Notes: generated by a model not told the origin, from the sequence alone. Shown: positions 49,886-58,869, numbered from the stretch's first letter. The stretch is 64,000 bases of DNA from Streptomyces cellulosae (GCA_014655195.1 BNBH01000002.1:62001-126000); one strand, 5' to 3'. Program-made: numbers and translations.

Positions 49886-51433
49886 ATGAGACGAGCAGTC
49901 GCCGTACGGCTCTCCGCGTTACTGGCCGCCGGGGCCCTGACGGCCGCCACCGGCGTGGCGCTGTCCAGCACCACCGCGTCCGCCGCCACCGGAGGGGTCA
50001 CCGGCTACGCGACCCAGAACGGCGGGACCACCGGCGGGGCGGGCGGGCAGACGGTCCGCGCCACCACCGGCACCGCCATCCACCAGGCCCTCTGCGGCCG
50101 GGCCAGCAGTTCGACCCCGATCACCATCCAGGTCGAGGGCACCATCAACCACGGCAACACCACCAAGGTGTCCGGCTCCAGCTGCAACACCGCCGCCGAC
50201 AAGATCGAGCTGAAGCAGGTCAGCAACATCACCATCGTCGGCGTCGGCAACGGCGCGGTCTTCGACCAGCTGGGCATCCACATCCGCGAGGCCAGCAACA
50301 TCGTCATCCAGAACGTGACGGTCAAGAACGTCAAGAAGTCCGGCTCGCCCACGTCGAACGGCGGCGACGCCATCGGCATGGAAAGCGATGTCAGGAACGT
50401 CTGGGTGGACCACGTCACGCTGGAGGCGTCCGGCGGTGAGTCCGAGGGCTACGACGGTCTGTTCGACATGAAGGACAACACCCAGTACGTGACGCTCTCG
50501 TACAGCGTCCTGCGCAACTCCGGGCGCGGCGGCCTCATCGGCTCCAGCGAGAGCGACCGCTCCAACGGGTACGTGACCTTCCATCACAACCTGTACGAGA
50601 ACATCGACTCCCGTGCGCCCCTGCTGCGCGGCGGCATCGCGCACATGTACAACAACCACTACAAGCGGCTGAACGAGTCCGGCATCAACTCCCGCGCCGG
50701 CGCCCGCGCGAAGGTGGACAACAACTACTTCGAGGACTCCAAGGACGTCCTCGGCACCTTCTACACCGACGAGGCCGGCTACTGGCAGGTCGGCGGCAAC
50801 GTCTTCGACAACGTCACGTGGTCCTCGCGCAGCGGCGACCACAACCCGGCGGGCCCGAACCCCACGTCGAACACGTCCGTGAGCATCCCGTACGGCTTCA
50901 CCCTCGACGGCGCGAACTGCGTCCCGAACGTGGTGGCGCAGACGGCGGGCGCGAACAAGGGCCTGAAGGTGTCGGACGGCAGCTGCACCCCGCAGAACCC
51001 CGACCCGACCGACCCCGGCCCGACGGACCCGGGTGAGCCGACCGACCCCGGTCCCACCGACCCGCCCGCCGGCACCAACCTGAGCCTCGGCGCGGGCGCG
51101 GACGGCTCCTCCAAGGCCTCCGGCACCAGCTACGGCAACGTGGCCGACGGCAACACCAGCACCTACTGGTCGCCGTCCGGCTCGACCGGCTCGGTCTCGG
51201 TGAAGTGGGGCTCCGCCACCACGGTGTCCAAGGTCAACATCCGCCTGGCCTCCGGCTCCGGCACCATCGGCGCCTACCGCCTGCTCAACCACGACACGGG
51301 CGCGGTCCTGGCCACCGGCAGCGGAGCGGGCACGGTCGCCTTCTCCCCGGCCTCCCTGAAGAAGATCACCCTGGAGATCACCAACGCCTCGGGCACCCCG
51401 CGCATCGCGGAGTTCGAGACGTACGCGAGCTGA
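49886..51433 (+). CDS. Secreted pectate lyase (PL1) with C-terminal discoidin/CBM-like domain
   Basis: 515 aa. Signal peptide about 1-33 (cleavage after ASA). Right-handed parallel beta-helix of polysaccharide lyase family 1 (about 38-365): GDAIGMESDVRNVWVDHVTLEA, DGLFDMKDNTQYVTLSYSVLRN (Ca-binding Asp residues), VTFHHNLYENIDSRAPLLR with the catalytic Arg region. Then a Pro/Asp/Thr linker (about 372-392) and a 120-residue F5/8-type C domain (NLSLGAGADGSS...ADGNTSTYW) for binding plant cell wall. Cleaves polygalacturonate by beta-elimination. Promoter with a LacI-type operator suggests induction by pectin sugars. Confidence 0.92.
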   Translation: MRRAVAVRLSALLAAGALTAATGVALSSTTASAATGGVTGYATQNGGTTGGAGGQTVRATTGTAIHQALCGRASSSTPITIQVEGTINHGNTTKVSGSSCNTAADKIELKQVSNITIVGVGNGAVFDQLGIHIREASNIVIQNVTVKNVKKSGSPTSNGGDAIGMESDVRNVWVDHVTLEASGGESEGYDGLFDMKDNTQYVTLSYSVLRNSGRGGLIGSSESDRSNGYVTFHHNLYENIDSRAPLLRGGIAHMYNNHYKRLNESGINSRAGARAKVDNNYFEDSKDVLGTFYTDEAGYWQVGGNVFDNVTWSSRSGDHNPAGPNPTSNTSVSIPYGFTLDGANCVPNVVAQTAGANKGLKVSDGSCTPQNPDPTDPGPTDPGEPTDPGPTDPPAGTNLSLGAGADGSSKASGTSYGNVADGNTSTYWSPSGSTGSVSVKWGSATTVSKVNIRLASGSGTIGAYRLLNHDTGAVLATGSGAGTVAFSPASLKKITLEITNASGTPRIAEFETYAS

Positions 51434-51435
51434 AC

Positions 51436-51470
51436 GATGCGGGGGCCGTCCTCGCGGCGGCCCCCGCATC
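51436..51470. terminator. Terminator of pectate lyase gene
   Basis: Perfect 12-bp stem GATGCGGGGGCC with 51459-51470, 11-nt loop; overlaps the stop of the convergent DUF397 gene. Confidence 0.75.
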
Positions 51471-51690
51471 AGCAGGCGCTGTGCGACACGAAGCGGCTCC
51501 ACGCGGCGGACGTGACGGTGAAGCGGGGGCCGTCGGGGGCTTTGGAGTCCCGGACGTGGACGGTACCGGGGGATATCGCGACCTCCACGCAGTCGTTTCC
51601 GTCCCCGCTGCTGCTGTAGCTGCTCCGGAACCACGGCAGTGTCGGGGCGTCCTGCTCACCGCCAGCACTCGGCGGGACCGGACCAGACAT
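51469..51690 (-). CDS. DUF397 domain protein
   Basis: 73 aa from ATG 51690. The DUF397 core is complete: WFRSSYSSSGDGNDCVEVAI, VHVRDSKAPDGPRFTVTSAAWSRFV. In Streptomyces these small proteins (BldB relatives such as WhiJ-locus partners) normally sit beside an XRE regulator and form a toxin-antitoxin-like or developmental switch. Here no XRE gene is next to it, so it is an orphan, unless the tiny overlapping frame upstream is a remnant of a partner. Confidence 0.85.
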   Translation of the reverse strand: MSGPVPPSAGGEQDAPTLPWFRSSYSSSGDGNDCVEVAISPGTVHVRDSKAPDGPRFTVTSAAWSRFVSHSAC

Positions 51691-51757
51691 GGACGAGCCA
51701 TGCCGACGCCCCTGGGGTGGGCGCCTGAGCGGCACACTCGTTCGAGGTCTCGCTCAC
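51656..51757 (-). CDS. Possible 33-aa ORF overlapping the DUF397 start
   Basis: GTG 51757 to TGA 51656-51658, peptide VSETSNECAAQAPTPGASAW... ending GPAECWR, overlapping the DUF397 start by 35 bp in another frame. No clear ribosome site. May be a translated leader or the tail of a lost upstream partner gene. Low confidence. Confidence 0.25.
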   Translation of the reverse strand: MSETSNECAAQAPTPGASAWLVHVWSGPAECWR

Positions 51758-51862
51758 GGCGGCGAAACCTCGTGTCAGCAGGTGGGAGCGCCCGTATGCT
51801 GGCCGTGTACCGCGTGTCCAGGTCACACCGAGACTGCCGGTCGGACGAGGAGGCGAAAGGGA

Positions 51863-52426
51863 ATGAGCGTTGCCATGGACCACACCGGGCCGTGGACCGT
51901 CGCCGACGTCCTGGCCCTGCCCGAAGACCGCACCACCCGCTACGAACTGCTGGGGGAGTCCCTCGTCATGTCCCCCGCCCCCGGCGTCCGCCACCAGCGG
52001 GCCTCGTTCCGCCTCCACGTCGCCCTGGACGCGGCTGCCCGAGCCGTCGGCGCGCCGGTGGAGATCCTGGAAGGCGTCAACGTCGTCCTGCCGTCCGGGC
52101 TCGTCGTGCCCGACCTGGTCGTGGCCGACGCCGGCGCGACCGCCGACGACCCTGTCACCGTCGACATCGACGCGGTCCAGCTTGTCGTCGAACTGGTCTC
52201 CCCCGGCAACAGCACCATGGACCGCAAGGTCAAGCCCATGCTGTACGCCGAGGCCGCCATCCCGCACTTCTGGCGCCTGGAGTTCGACCCCGCCCCCATG
52301 CTCGTCATCCATGAACTGCAGGGCGGTCGCTACGTAGAGCGGACCACGGCACTCGCGGGCGCGACCACCCACCTGGACGCCCCGTATCCGATCGCAATCG
52401 ATCCGGCTGGACTCTCCCGGCAGTAG
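51863..52426 (+). CDS. Uma2 family (DUF820) PD-(D/E)XK nuclease-like protein
   Basis: 187 aa from ATG 51863 (AAAGGG upstream). Restriction-endonuclease-like fold: YELLGESLVMSPAPGVRHQ, LVVPDLVVADAG (catalytic Asp) and QLVVELVSPGNSTMDRKVKPMLYAEAAIPHFWRL, giving the E-x-x-S and Lys of the PD-(D/E)XK site. Uma2 proteins are abundant in Streptomyces and cyanobacteria, occur singly, and their target is unknown. Followed by a 7-bp hairpin at 52513-52530. Confidence 0.9.
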   Translation: MSVAMDHTGPWTVADVLALPEDRTTRYELLGESLVMSPAPGVRHQRASFRLHVALDAAARAVGAPVEILEGVNVVLPSGLVVPDLVVADAGATADDPVTVDIDAVQLVVELVSPGNSTMDRKVKPMLYAEAAIPHFWRLEFDPAPMLVIHELQGGRYVERTTALAGATTHLDAPYPIAIDPAGLSRQ

Positions 52427-52512
52427 AGGCCTTCTGACGGCAACACTGACGGCAACCGGACCCGCCAGAGCCTGACGTCAGCGGATTCGCGCGGACCCAT
52501 GGATCGGCGTTG

Positions 52513-52530
52513 ACCTGCGAAGACGCAGGT
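52513..52530 (+). terminator. Hairpin after Uma2 gene
   Basis: ACCTGCG-AAGA-CGCAGGT, perfect 7-bp stem with a 4-nt loop, 87 nt after the stop. Confidence 0.5.
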
Positions 52531-52532
52531 GA

Positions 52533-52598
52533 ACAGGGGACGCCCAGCACACGTACCATGTGCTGGCGGGCGAAACGCCGGTACTGGTCCTGCCCGAC
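52533..52598 (+). pseudogene. Relic of a polymorphic-toxin pretoxin HINT domain
   Basis: In frame with 52533 the sequence reads G-D-A-Q-HTYHVLAGETPVLVL. The string tYyVlaGdtPVLVHN is the end of pretoxin HINT domains in Rhs/polymorphic toxins of Streptomyces. Here an upstream stop (52530 region) and the loss of the terminal HN leave only about 20 codons between the Uma2 terminator and the VOC gene, so it is a gene remnant. Confidence 0.5.
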
Positions 52599-52625
52599 GA
52601 CCTCTGGCCTTCCGACGCGCCGCGT

Positions 52626-53066
52626 CTAGGACTCGGCCTGCTCCGCCAGGACCTTGTGCAGCGGCTCCGTCGCTCGCCGCCGGTACTCCTGGACCGCCCA
52701 GCCGTTGCCGTCCGGGTCGGTGAAGTGCATGAACGTGGCGCCGTCGGAGTCGGCGTAGCGGACCGGCTCGGAGATCTCCAGGCCGCGGGTGACGAACTCC
52801 GCGTGAGCCTTGCCGATGTCGGCGACGCAGAGCTGGAGGCCCTGGTAGGCGCCCGGGGCCGGGGTGGGGCCCGGGGTCATCTCCCAGATGCTCTCGCCGA
52901 GTGCGATCGAGCAGCCGGAGCCCGGCGGGGTCAGCTGGACGATGCGCATGCCCGGCATGACCTCCTGGTCGATGTCGACGTGGAAGCCGACCTTGTCCCG
53001 GTAGAAGTCCCGGGCCCGGTCGATGTCGCTCACCGGCAGCGGGATCACTTCGAGGGTCATGTCCAT
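52626..53066 (-). CDS. VOC family (glyoxalase/dioxygenase fold) protein
   Basis: 146 aa from ATG 53066 (GGAGG 5 nt upstream). Two beta-alpha-beta-beta-beta units: TLEVIPLPVSDIDRARDFYRDKVGFHVD and GLQLCVADIGKAHAEFVTRG, ending FMHFTDPDGNGWAVQEY. The Glu of VQEY and His of MHF are metal-ligand candidates; the first unit lacks the usual His. Probable antibiotic-resistance-type or isomerase member of unknown substrate. 32 bp after the PNPOx gene on the same strand. Confidence 0.9.
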   Translation of the reverse strand: MDMTLEVIPLPVSDIDRARDFYRDKVGFHVDIDQEVMPGMRIVQLTPPGSGCSIALGESIWEMTPGPTPAPGAYQGLQLCVADIGKAHAEFVTRGLEISEPVRYADSDGATFMHFTDPDGNGWAVQEYRRRATEPLHKVLAEQAES

Positions 53067-53098
53067 GAGAGCCTCCGGCTCCTTCGTCGGGTACCGCG

Positions 53099-53626
53099 TC
53101 AGGCGAACCGCCACCGGGTCTGGCTGAACGGCTCTCCCTTACCGAAACCGAAGATGGTGCGCGGCGCCACCGAGAAGACCACGGCGCGGCCCGGACCGTG
53201 GTGGAAATGGCCCTCCCGCACCTCGAAGCGCCAGAAGTCGCCGTACTTCTCCTCCCACAGCGCGGCCAGCTCGCGCAGACGCGCGTCGTCCGCGACGCGT
53301 TCCGCGCGGCCCTCCACGACCACGTCGTAGTCCTCCGCCCAGGTGTTGACGCCGGTGGTCAGCACGACGTGCGGGTTCTCGGCGAGGTTGCGGGCCTTGC
53401 GCTCCTCCGGTCCGGTGCAGAAGTGCAGGGCGCCGGACGACCAGACCGCCGGGAGCGGGGTGACGTGCGGGCGGCCGTCGGGGCGGACCGTGGAGATCCA
53501 GAACAGCTCCGCCTCCGCGATCAGCCGCTCCACCTCCCGCCAGGGCGGCGCACCCGCCCGCGGGTCGCTGTAGCGGGGATCGACCCGGGCTTCGGGCGTG
53601 GCGGGGGTGTCGGGAACGTCGGTCAT
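53099..53626 (-). CDS. Pyridoxamine 5'-phosphate oxidase family flavin protein
   Basis: 175 aa from ATG 53626 (GAGGAG upstream). Split beta-barrel flavin-binding fold: LIAEAELFWISTVRPDGRPHVTPLPAVW, FCTGPEERKARNLAENPHVVLTTG, DVVVEGRAERV. Could bind FMN or F420; actinobacterial members are often F420-dependent. C-terminal TIFGFGKGEPFSQTRWRF is the common dimer-lock motif. Cotranscribed with the VOC gene, probably a small redox or resistance unit. Confidence 0.9.
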   Translation of the reverse strand: MTDVPDTPATPEARVDPRYSDPRAGAPPWREVERLIAEAELFWISTVRPDGRPHVTPLPAVWSSGALHFCTGPEERKARNLAENPHVVLTTGVNTWAEDYDVVVEGRAERVADDARLRELAALWEEKYGDFWRFEVREGHFHHGPGRAVVFSVAPRTIFGFGKGEPFSQTRWRFA

Positions 53627-53792
53627 GGGAACTCCTCGACGGTCGGACGGACGCGGCCGCGGAACCGCGGTCTCCTCATCAGACCCCGCCCGGCCCGGGA
53701 ATTCACCGCGGGCCGCCTCGGGGCCGTGATCGCGTCCTCCGGTTAGGCTCAGGGCCGTACGACCCTGAACCGAGGCACGAGGGAGGCCGGGG

Positions 53793-56700
53793 ATGACGTC
53801 GGCGCCGGGGCGCAGGAGCAGTATCTTCACGCGGCTGCTGCGGCACGGCTTCACCGATCCGTCGGCCGCCGAACGCCTCCTCGACAGCCCCGAGCTGGCG
53901 ACCGTCCGCAACGACCCGGTGCTGCTCGACGCCCTCGGCGGCACCGCCGATCCCGACCTCGCCCTGCACGGACTGGTGCGGCTGCTGGAGGCGCAGGACA
54001 GCGCCACCGACCGGCAGGAACTGCTGGACACGGTGATAGCGGCCAAGCCGCTGCGCGACCGCCTCCTCGGCGTGCTCGGCGCCTCCGAGGCGCTCGCCGA
54101 GCACCTGGCCCGCCACCCCCACGACTGGCAGGCCCTCGTCACCTACGAGCCGCGCGACCTGCACCCCGGCGTGGAGGAGTTCGAACGCGGCCTCGCCGAC
54201 GCCGCCGACCCGGTCGCCCTGCGCGTCGCCTACCGCCGCTGCCTGCTGTCCATCGCCGCCCGCGACGTCTGCGGCACCGTCGACGTCTCCCAGACCGCCG
54301 CCGAGCTCGCCGACCTCGCCACCGCCACCCTGCGCAGGGCCCTCGCCCTGGCGGAGGCGGACGCGCCCGAGGACGCCGCGATGTGCCGGCTCGCGGTGAT
54401 CGCGATGGGCAAGTGCGGCGGCCACGAGCTGAACTACGTCTCCGACGTCGACGTCATCTTCGTCGGCGAGGCGGCCGGCGACGCCGACGAGGGCAAGGCG
54501 CTGCGCGCCGCGACCCGGCTCGCCTCGCACATGATGCGGATCTGCTCGGAGACCACCGTCGAGGGCTCCATCTGGCCCGTCGACGCCAACCTCCGCCCCG
54601 AGGGCCGCAACGGCCCGCTCGTCCGCACCCTCGCCTCCCACCTCGCCTACTACCAGCGGTGGGCCAAGACCTGGGAGTTCCAGGCGCTGCTCAAGGCCCG
54701 ACCGGTCGCCGGGGACCTCGCGCTCGGCGAGGAGTACACGGCCGCGCTGCGGCCGCTGGTGTGGAAGGCGGCCGAGCGGGAGAACTTCGTCGCCGACGTG
54801 CAGGAGATGCGCCGCCGGGTCGTGGCGAACATCCCCGCCGCCGAGGTCGACCGCCAGCTCAAGCTCGGCCCCGGCGGCCTCAGGGACGTCGAGTTCGCCG
54901 TGCAGCTGCTCCAGCTGGTGCACGGCCGTGCCGACGCCTCCCTGCGCAGCGGCACCACCCTCGACGCGCTCAAGGCGCTCGCCGCCGGCGGGTACGTGGG
55001 CCGCGCGGACGCCGCCCAGCTCGACGAGGCGTACCGCTTCCTGCGCACCCTGGAGCACCGCATCCAGCTGCACCGGCTGCGCCGCACCCACCTCGTCCCC
55101 GAGGGCGAGGCCGACCTGCGGCGCCTCGGCCGCTCCCTGGGGCTGCGCACCGACCCGGTCGCCGAGCTGACCCGCGAGTGGCGGCGCCACGCCGGCGTGG
55201 TGCGGCGGCTGCACGAGAAGCTGTTCTACCGGCCGCTGCTCGACGCCGTCGCCGCGCTCGCCCCCGGCGAGGCCCGGCTCAGCGCGGAGGCCGCCCGTGA
55301 ACGCCTGGTCGCCCTCGGCTACGCCGACCCCGCAGCCGCCCTGCGCCACCTGGAGGCGCTCGCCTCCGGTGTCACCCGCAAGGCCGCCATCCAGCGCACC
55401 CTGCTTCCGGTGCTGCTCGGCTGGTTCGCGGACTCCGCCGACCCCGACGCGGGCCTGCTGAACTTCCGCAAGGTGTCCGACGCGCTCGGCAAGACGCCCT
55501 GGTACCTGCGGCTGCTGCGCGACGAGGGCGCCGCCGCGGAGAACCTCGCCCGGGTGCTGTCCGCCGGGCGGCTCGCCCCCGACCTGCTGATGCGCGCCCC
55601 CGAGGCGGTCGCGCTGCTCGGCGACGGGGACGGCGGCGGCCTCACCCCGCGCTCCCGGGCCTCCCTGGAGCAGGAGGTCCTCGCCGCCGTCCGCCGCGCC
55701 GACAACGCCGTCCAGGGCGTCACCGCCGCCCGCGGGGTGCGCCGCCGCGAACTGTTCCGTACGGCCGCCGCCGACATCGTGGGTTCCTACGGCACCGAGT
55801 CGCAGCCCGCCGAGGCCGATCAGGGCGCCCTGGTGGACCTGGTCGGGGGCGCGGTGTCGGACCTGACCGCCGCCACCCTCGCCGGCACGCTCCGCGCGGT
55901 GGTCCGCGAGGGCTGGGGGGACACCCTCCCCACCCGGTTCGCGATCATCGGCATGGGCCGCTTCGGCGGGCACGAGCTGGGCTACGGCTCCGACGCGGAC
56001 GTCCTGTTCGTGCACGAGCCGCGCGAGGGCGTCAGCGAGCGGGAGGCGTCCGAGGCCGCGAACAAGGTGGTCGCGGAGATGCGCAGGCTGCTCCAGGTGC
56101 CCAGCGCCGACCCCCCGCTGCTGATCGACGCCGACCTGCGCCCGGAGGGCAAGTCGGGCCCGCTGGTGCGCACCCTCGGCTCCTACGAGGCGTACTACCG
56201 GCGCTGGGCGCTGGTGTGGGAGCGGCACGCCCTGCTGCGCGCCGAGCCCGTCGCCGGCGACGAGGAGCTGGGCCGCCGCTTCATGTCACTGATAGACCCG
56301 CTGCGGTACCCGGCGGGCGGCCTGGACGAGGACGCGGTCCGGGAGATCCGGCGGCTCAAGGCCCGTATGGAGTCCGAACGCCTCCCGCGCGGCGCCGACC
56401 CGAAACTCCACGCCAAGCTGGGCCCGGGCGGGCTGTCCGACGTGGAGTGGACCGTGCAGCTGCTCCAGCTGCGGCACGCGGCCGAGCTGCCGGGGCTGCG
56501 GACGACCCGCACCCGTGAGGCGCTGGCCGCCGCGCGCGAGGCGGGGCTGGTGTCGGAGGAGGACGCGGAGATCCTCGACGAGGCGTGGGTGCTGGCCACC
56601 CGCGTCCGCAACGCGGTGATGCTGGTCCGAGGCCGGGCGGGGGACACCTTCCCCACCGTCCCGCGCGAGCTGGCCGCCGTCGGCCGCTACCTGGGCTACG

Positions 56701-56795
56701 GCCCCGGCCACGCCGGCGACATGCTCGACGCCTACCGCCGCACGGCCCGCAGGGCGCGCGGGGTGGTGGAGGAGCTGTTCTACGGCGGGCTGTAG
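53793..56795 (+). CDS. glnE: Glutamine synthetase adenylyltransferase/deadenylylase GlnE
   Basis: 1000 aa, two nucleotidyltransferase halves. N-terminal half (deadenylylase) with GGHELNYVSDVDVIF at about 209; C-terminal half (adenylylase) with GGHELGYGSDADVLF at about 726; each has the G-S/D-x-D-x-D metal site. Linker helices contain PGGLRDVEFAVQLLQL and its twin PGGLSDVEWTVQLLQL. It attaches and removes AMP on GlnA according to nitrogen status, with PII signals. Length matches Streptomyces GlnE. Single gene with GGGAGG ribosome site. Confidence 0.95.
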   Translation: MTSAPGRRSSIFTRLLRHGFTDPSAAERLLDSPELATVRNDPVLLDALGGTADPDLALHGLVRLLEAQDSATDRQELLDTVIAAKPLRDRLLGVLGASEALAEHLARHPHDWQALVTYEPRDLHPGVEEFERGLADAADPVALRVAYRRCLLSIAARDVCGTVDVSQTAAELADLATATLRRALALAEADAPEDAAMCRLAVIAMGKCGGHELNYVSDVDVIFVGEAAGDADEGKALRAATRLASHMMRICSETTVEGSIWPVDANLRPEGRNGPLVRTLASHLAYYQRWAKTWEFQALLKARPVAGDLALGEEYTAALRPLVWKAAERENFVADVQEMRRRVVANIPAAEVDRQLKLGPGGLRDVEFAVQLLQLVHGRADASLRSGTTLDALKALAAGGYVGRADAAQLDEAYRFLRTLEHRIQLHRLRRTHLVPEGEADLRRLGRSLGLRTDPVAELTREWRRHAGVVRRLHEKLFYRPLLDAVAALAPGEARLSAEAARERLVALGYADPAAALRHLEALASGVTRKAAIQRTLLPVLLGWFADSADPDAGLLNFRKVSDALGKTPWYLRLLRDEGAAAENLARVLSAGRLAPDLLMRAPEAVALLGDGDGGGLTPRSRASLEQEVLAAVRRADNAVQGVTAARGVRRRELFRTAAADIVGSYGTESQPAEADQGALVDLVGGAVSDLTAATLAGTLRAVVREGWGDTLPTRFAIIGMGRFGGHELGYGSDADVLFVHEPREGVSEREASEAANKVVAEMRRLLQVPSADPPLLIDADLRPEGKSGPLVRTLGSYEAYYRRWALVWERHALLRAEPVAGDEELGRRFMSLIDPLRYPAGGLDEDAVREIRRLKARMESERLPRGADPKLHAKLGPGGLSDVEWTVQLLQLRHAAELPGLRTTRTREALAAAREAGLVSEEDAEILDEAWVLATRVRNAVMLVRGRAGDTFPTVPRELAAVGRYLGYGPGHAGDMLDAYRRTARRARGVVEELFYGGL

Positions 56796-56817
56796 CCGCT
56801 GTACGGACAGCCCGGTG

Positions 56818-57702
56818 TCAGACCTGCTTCTGCGGGGGCACGCCTTCCGGGGCGGCCCGCTTCTGTCGTCCCGGGGGAGCGTCCGGGAGGTGACGGGGGA
56901 GGGCGGAGGGACGGCGGCCGTACCAGGCGTGGGCGACTCCGTAGCCGACGGCGAGGCACAGGACGCCGCCGACCGCGTCCAGCCAGAAGTGGTTGGCGGT
57001 GGCGACGATGACCACCAGCGTGGCCACCGGGTACAGCAGCCCCAGCACCCGCGCCCACGGCACCGTGGCCAGCGCGAACAGGGTGAGGCCGCACCACAGC
57101 GACCAGCCGATGTGCATGGACGGCATCGCCGCGTACTGGTTGGAGACGTTCTTCAGGTCGCCGGACGCCATCGAGCCCCAGGTCTGGTGGACCACGACCG
57201 TGTCGACGAAGTCCTGGCCGTTCATCAGCCGCGGCGGGGCGAGCGGGAAGAGGTAGAAGCCGACCAGGGCGAAACCCGTGGTGACGAACAGGACGAGGCG
57301 GGTCGCCGCGTACCGGCCGGGGTGTCTGCGGTACAGCCACACCAGCACACCCAGCGTCACCACGAAGTGCAGGGTGGCGTAGTAGTAGTTCATCCCGACG
57401 ACGAGCCAAGTCACCGAGTTCACCGCGTGGTTCACGGACTCCTCGAAGGCCGCGCCGAGTTGGCCCTCGAGCCGCCAGATCAGATCGGCGTTGCGCAGGG
57501 CCTCCGCCCGCTGCTCGGGCACCGCGTTGCGCACGAGCGAGTACGTCGCGTAACTCACCGCGATCAGCAGAATCTCGAACCACAGCCGAGGCCGGCGGGG
57601 AGCGCGAAATCGGCGCAGGCGACCCGTCGCCGCCGCCTCCTCGACGGGGCTCGCCGAGGCCGCCTCGCGGCCTTCCAGCGTGGTCACGGTCGAGTCACCC
57701 AT
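56818..57702 (-). CDS. PAP2-type phosphatase/inositolphosphotransferase-like membrane protein
   Basis: 294 aa from ATG 57702. Cytosolic N-terminus (about 45 residues), then six membrane helices. The C3-type phosphatase motifs are in AAMPSMHIGWSLWCG (motif with catalytic His) and VVIVATANHFWLDAVGG (second His and Asp). The AUR1/PAP2_3 type resembles inositolphosphoceramide synthases and dolichyl-type phosphatases. FYLFPLAPPRLMNGQDFVDTV is an extracytoplasmic loop. May dephosphorylate isoprenoid or phospholipid head groups. Faces glnE with 22 bp between stops. Confidence 0.88.
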   Translation of the reverse strand: MGDSTVTTLEGREAASASPVEEAAATGRLRRFRAPRRPRLWFEILLIAVSYATYSLVRNAVPEQRAEALRNADLIWRLEGQLGAAFEESVNHAVNSVTWLVVGMNYYYATLHFVVTLGVLVWLYRRHPGRYAATRLVLFVTTGFALVGFYLFPLAPPRLMNGQDFVDTVVVHQTWGSMASGDLKNVSNQYAAMPSMHIGWSLWCGLTLFALATVPWARVLGLLYPVATLVVIVATANHFWLDAVGGVLCLAVGYGVAHAWYGRRPSALPRHLPDAPPGRQKRAAPEGVPPQKQV

Positions 57703-57834
57703 GGGCACAGAGTCTGCCAGAAAAGACCTCTCGGTCAGATCATCCCCCGGGCGGGTCCCACCCGCATGTTCTGCCCCGGGAACAGGCCCTCCGTCTCCTC
57801 CCCGGGCAGGGCGCACCCGCGCCCGCTCTCCCCC

Positions 57835-58869
57835 TCAAGGACGATTGCGGTCCCCGGGCGCCGACGCCGTCGAACCGCGCACCACCAGCTCGGGCATGAA
57901 CACGAACTCGCTGTGCGGGGCGGGCGTGCCGCCGATCTCCTCCAGCAGCGTGCGCACCGCCGCCTGCCCCATCGCCGGGACCGGCTTGCGGACGGTGGTC
58001 AGCGGCGGGTCGGTGAAGGCGATCAGCGGCGAGTCGTCGAAGCCGACCACCGAGATGTCGTCCGGCACCTCCAGCCCGCGCTGCCGGGCCGCGCGGATCG
58101 CGCCGAGCGCCATCATGTCGCTCGCGCACACCACGGCCGTGCAGTCCCGGTCCATCAGCGCGCTGGCCGCGGCCTGCCCGCCCTCCAGCGTGTACAGCGA
58201 GTGCTGGATCAGCTCCGTCTCGACCGTCTCCGCGCTCAGCCCCAACTGCTCCTGGACGGCCCGGACGAAGCCCTCTATCTTCCGCTGCACCGGCACGAAC
58301 CGCTTCGGGCCGAGCGCGAGACCGATGCGGGTGTGCCCGAGGGACGCGAGGTGGGTGACGGCCAGCGCCATCGCGGCCCGGTCGTCGGGGGAGATGAACG
58401 GCGCCTGCACCTTCGGCGAGAAACCGTCCACGAGCACGAACGGCACGCCCTGCGCCCGCAGCCGCTCGTAGCGCTGCATGTCGGCGGTGGTGTCGGCGTG
58501 CAGTCCCGAGACGTAGATAATGCCGGCGACGCCGCGGTCCACGAGCATCTCGGTCAGCTCGTCCTCGGTGGAGCCGCCGGGGGTCTGGGTGGCGAGCACG
58601 GGGGTGTAGCCCTGCCTGGTCAGCGCCTGGCCGATCACCTGGGCCAGCGCCGGGAAGATCGGGTTCTCCAGCTCGGGCGTGATGAGCCCGACGAGCCCCT
58701 CGCTGCGCTGCCGCAGCCGCACCGGCCGCTCGTAGCCCAGCACGTCGAGGGCGGCGAGTACGGACTGGCGGGTGGTGGCGGCGACGCCCGGCTTCCCGTT
58801 CAGGACCCGGCTGACGGTCGCCTCGCTCACCCCCGCCTGAGCAGCGATATCAGCAAGCCGTGTGGTCAC
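57835..58869 (-). CDS. malR: LacI-family repressor of the maltose operon MalR
   Basis: 344 aa from GTG 58869, the size of S. coelicolor MalR; an in-frame ATG 58962 with GAGGGA 6 nt upstream would add 31 residues and cannot be excluded. HTH: TTRLADIAAQAGVSEATVSRVLNGKPGVA (about 1-30), hinge helix VLAALDVLGYERP, then the periplasmic-binding-like effector domain (GLITPELENPIFPALAQ, VVCASDMMALGAI, GFDDSPLI). Represses malEFG and aglA; released by maltose/maltopentaose. Divergent from malE with MalR-type CTTGCAG sites between. Confidence 0.94.
   Translation of the reverse strand: MTTRLADIAAQAGVSEATVSRVLNGKPGVAATTRQSVLAALDVLGYERPVRLRQRSEGLVGLITPELENPIFPALAQVIGQALTRQGYTPVLATQTPGGSTEDELTEMLVDRGVAGIIYVSGLHADTTADMQRYERLRAQGVPFVLVDGFSPKVQAPFISPDDRAAMALAVTHLASLGHTRIGLALGPKRFVPVQRKIEGFVRAVQEQLGLSAETVETELIQHSLYTLEGGQAAASALMDRDCTAVVCASDMMALGAIRAARQRGLEVPDDISVVGFDDSPLIAFTDPPLTTVRKPVPAMGQAAVRTLLEEIGGTPAPHSEFVFMPELVVRGSTASAPGDRNRP

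Noticed and set aside
52434..52456. Repeated CTGACGGCAAC as an integrase attachment site
   Set aside because: 11-bp direct repeat only; no tRNA gene, integrase or second att copy in the window.
53703..56228. 841-codon minus-strand frame over glnE
   Set aside because: Antisense shadow; low-complexity Gly/Val/Gln-rich translation, while glnE has all expected motifs.
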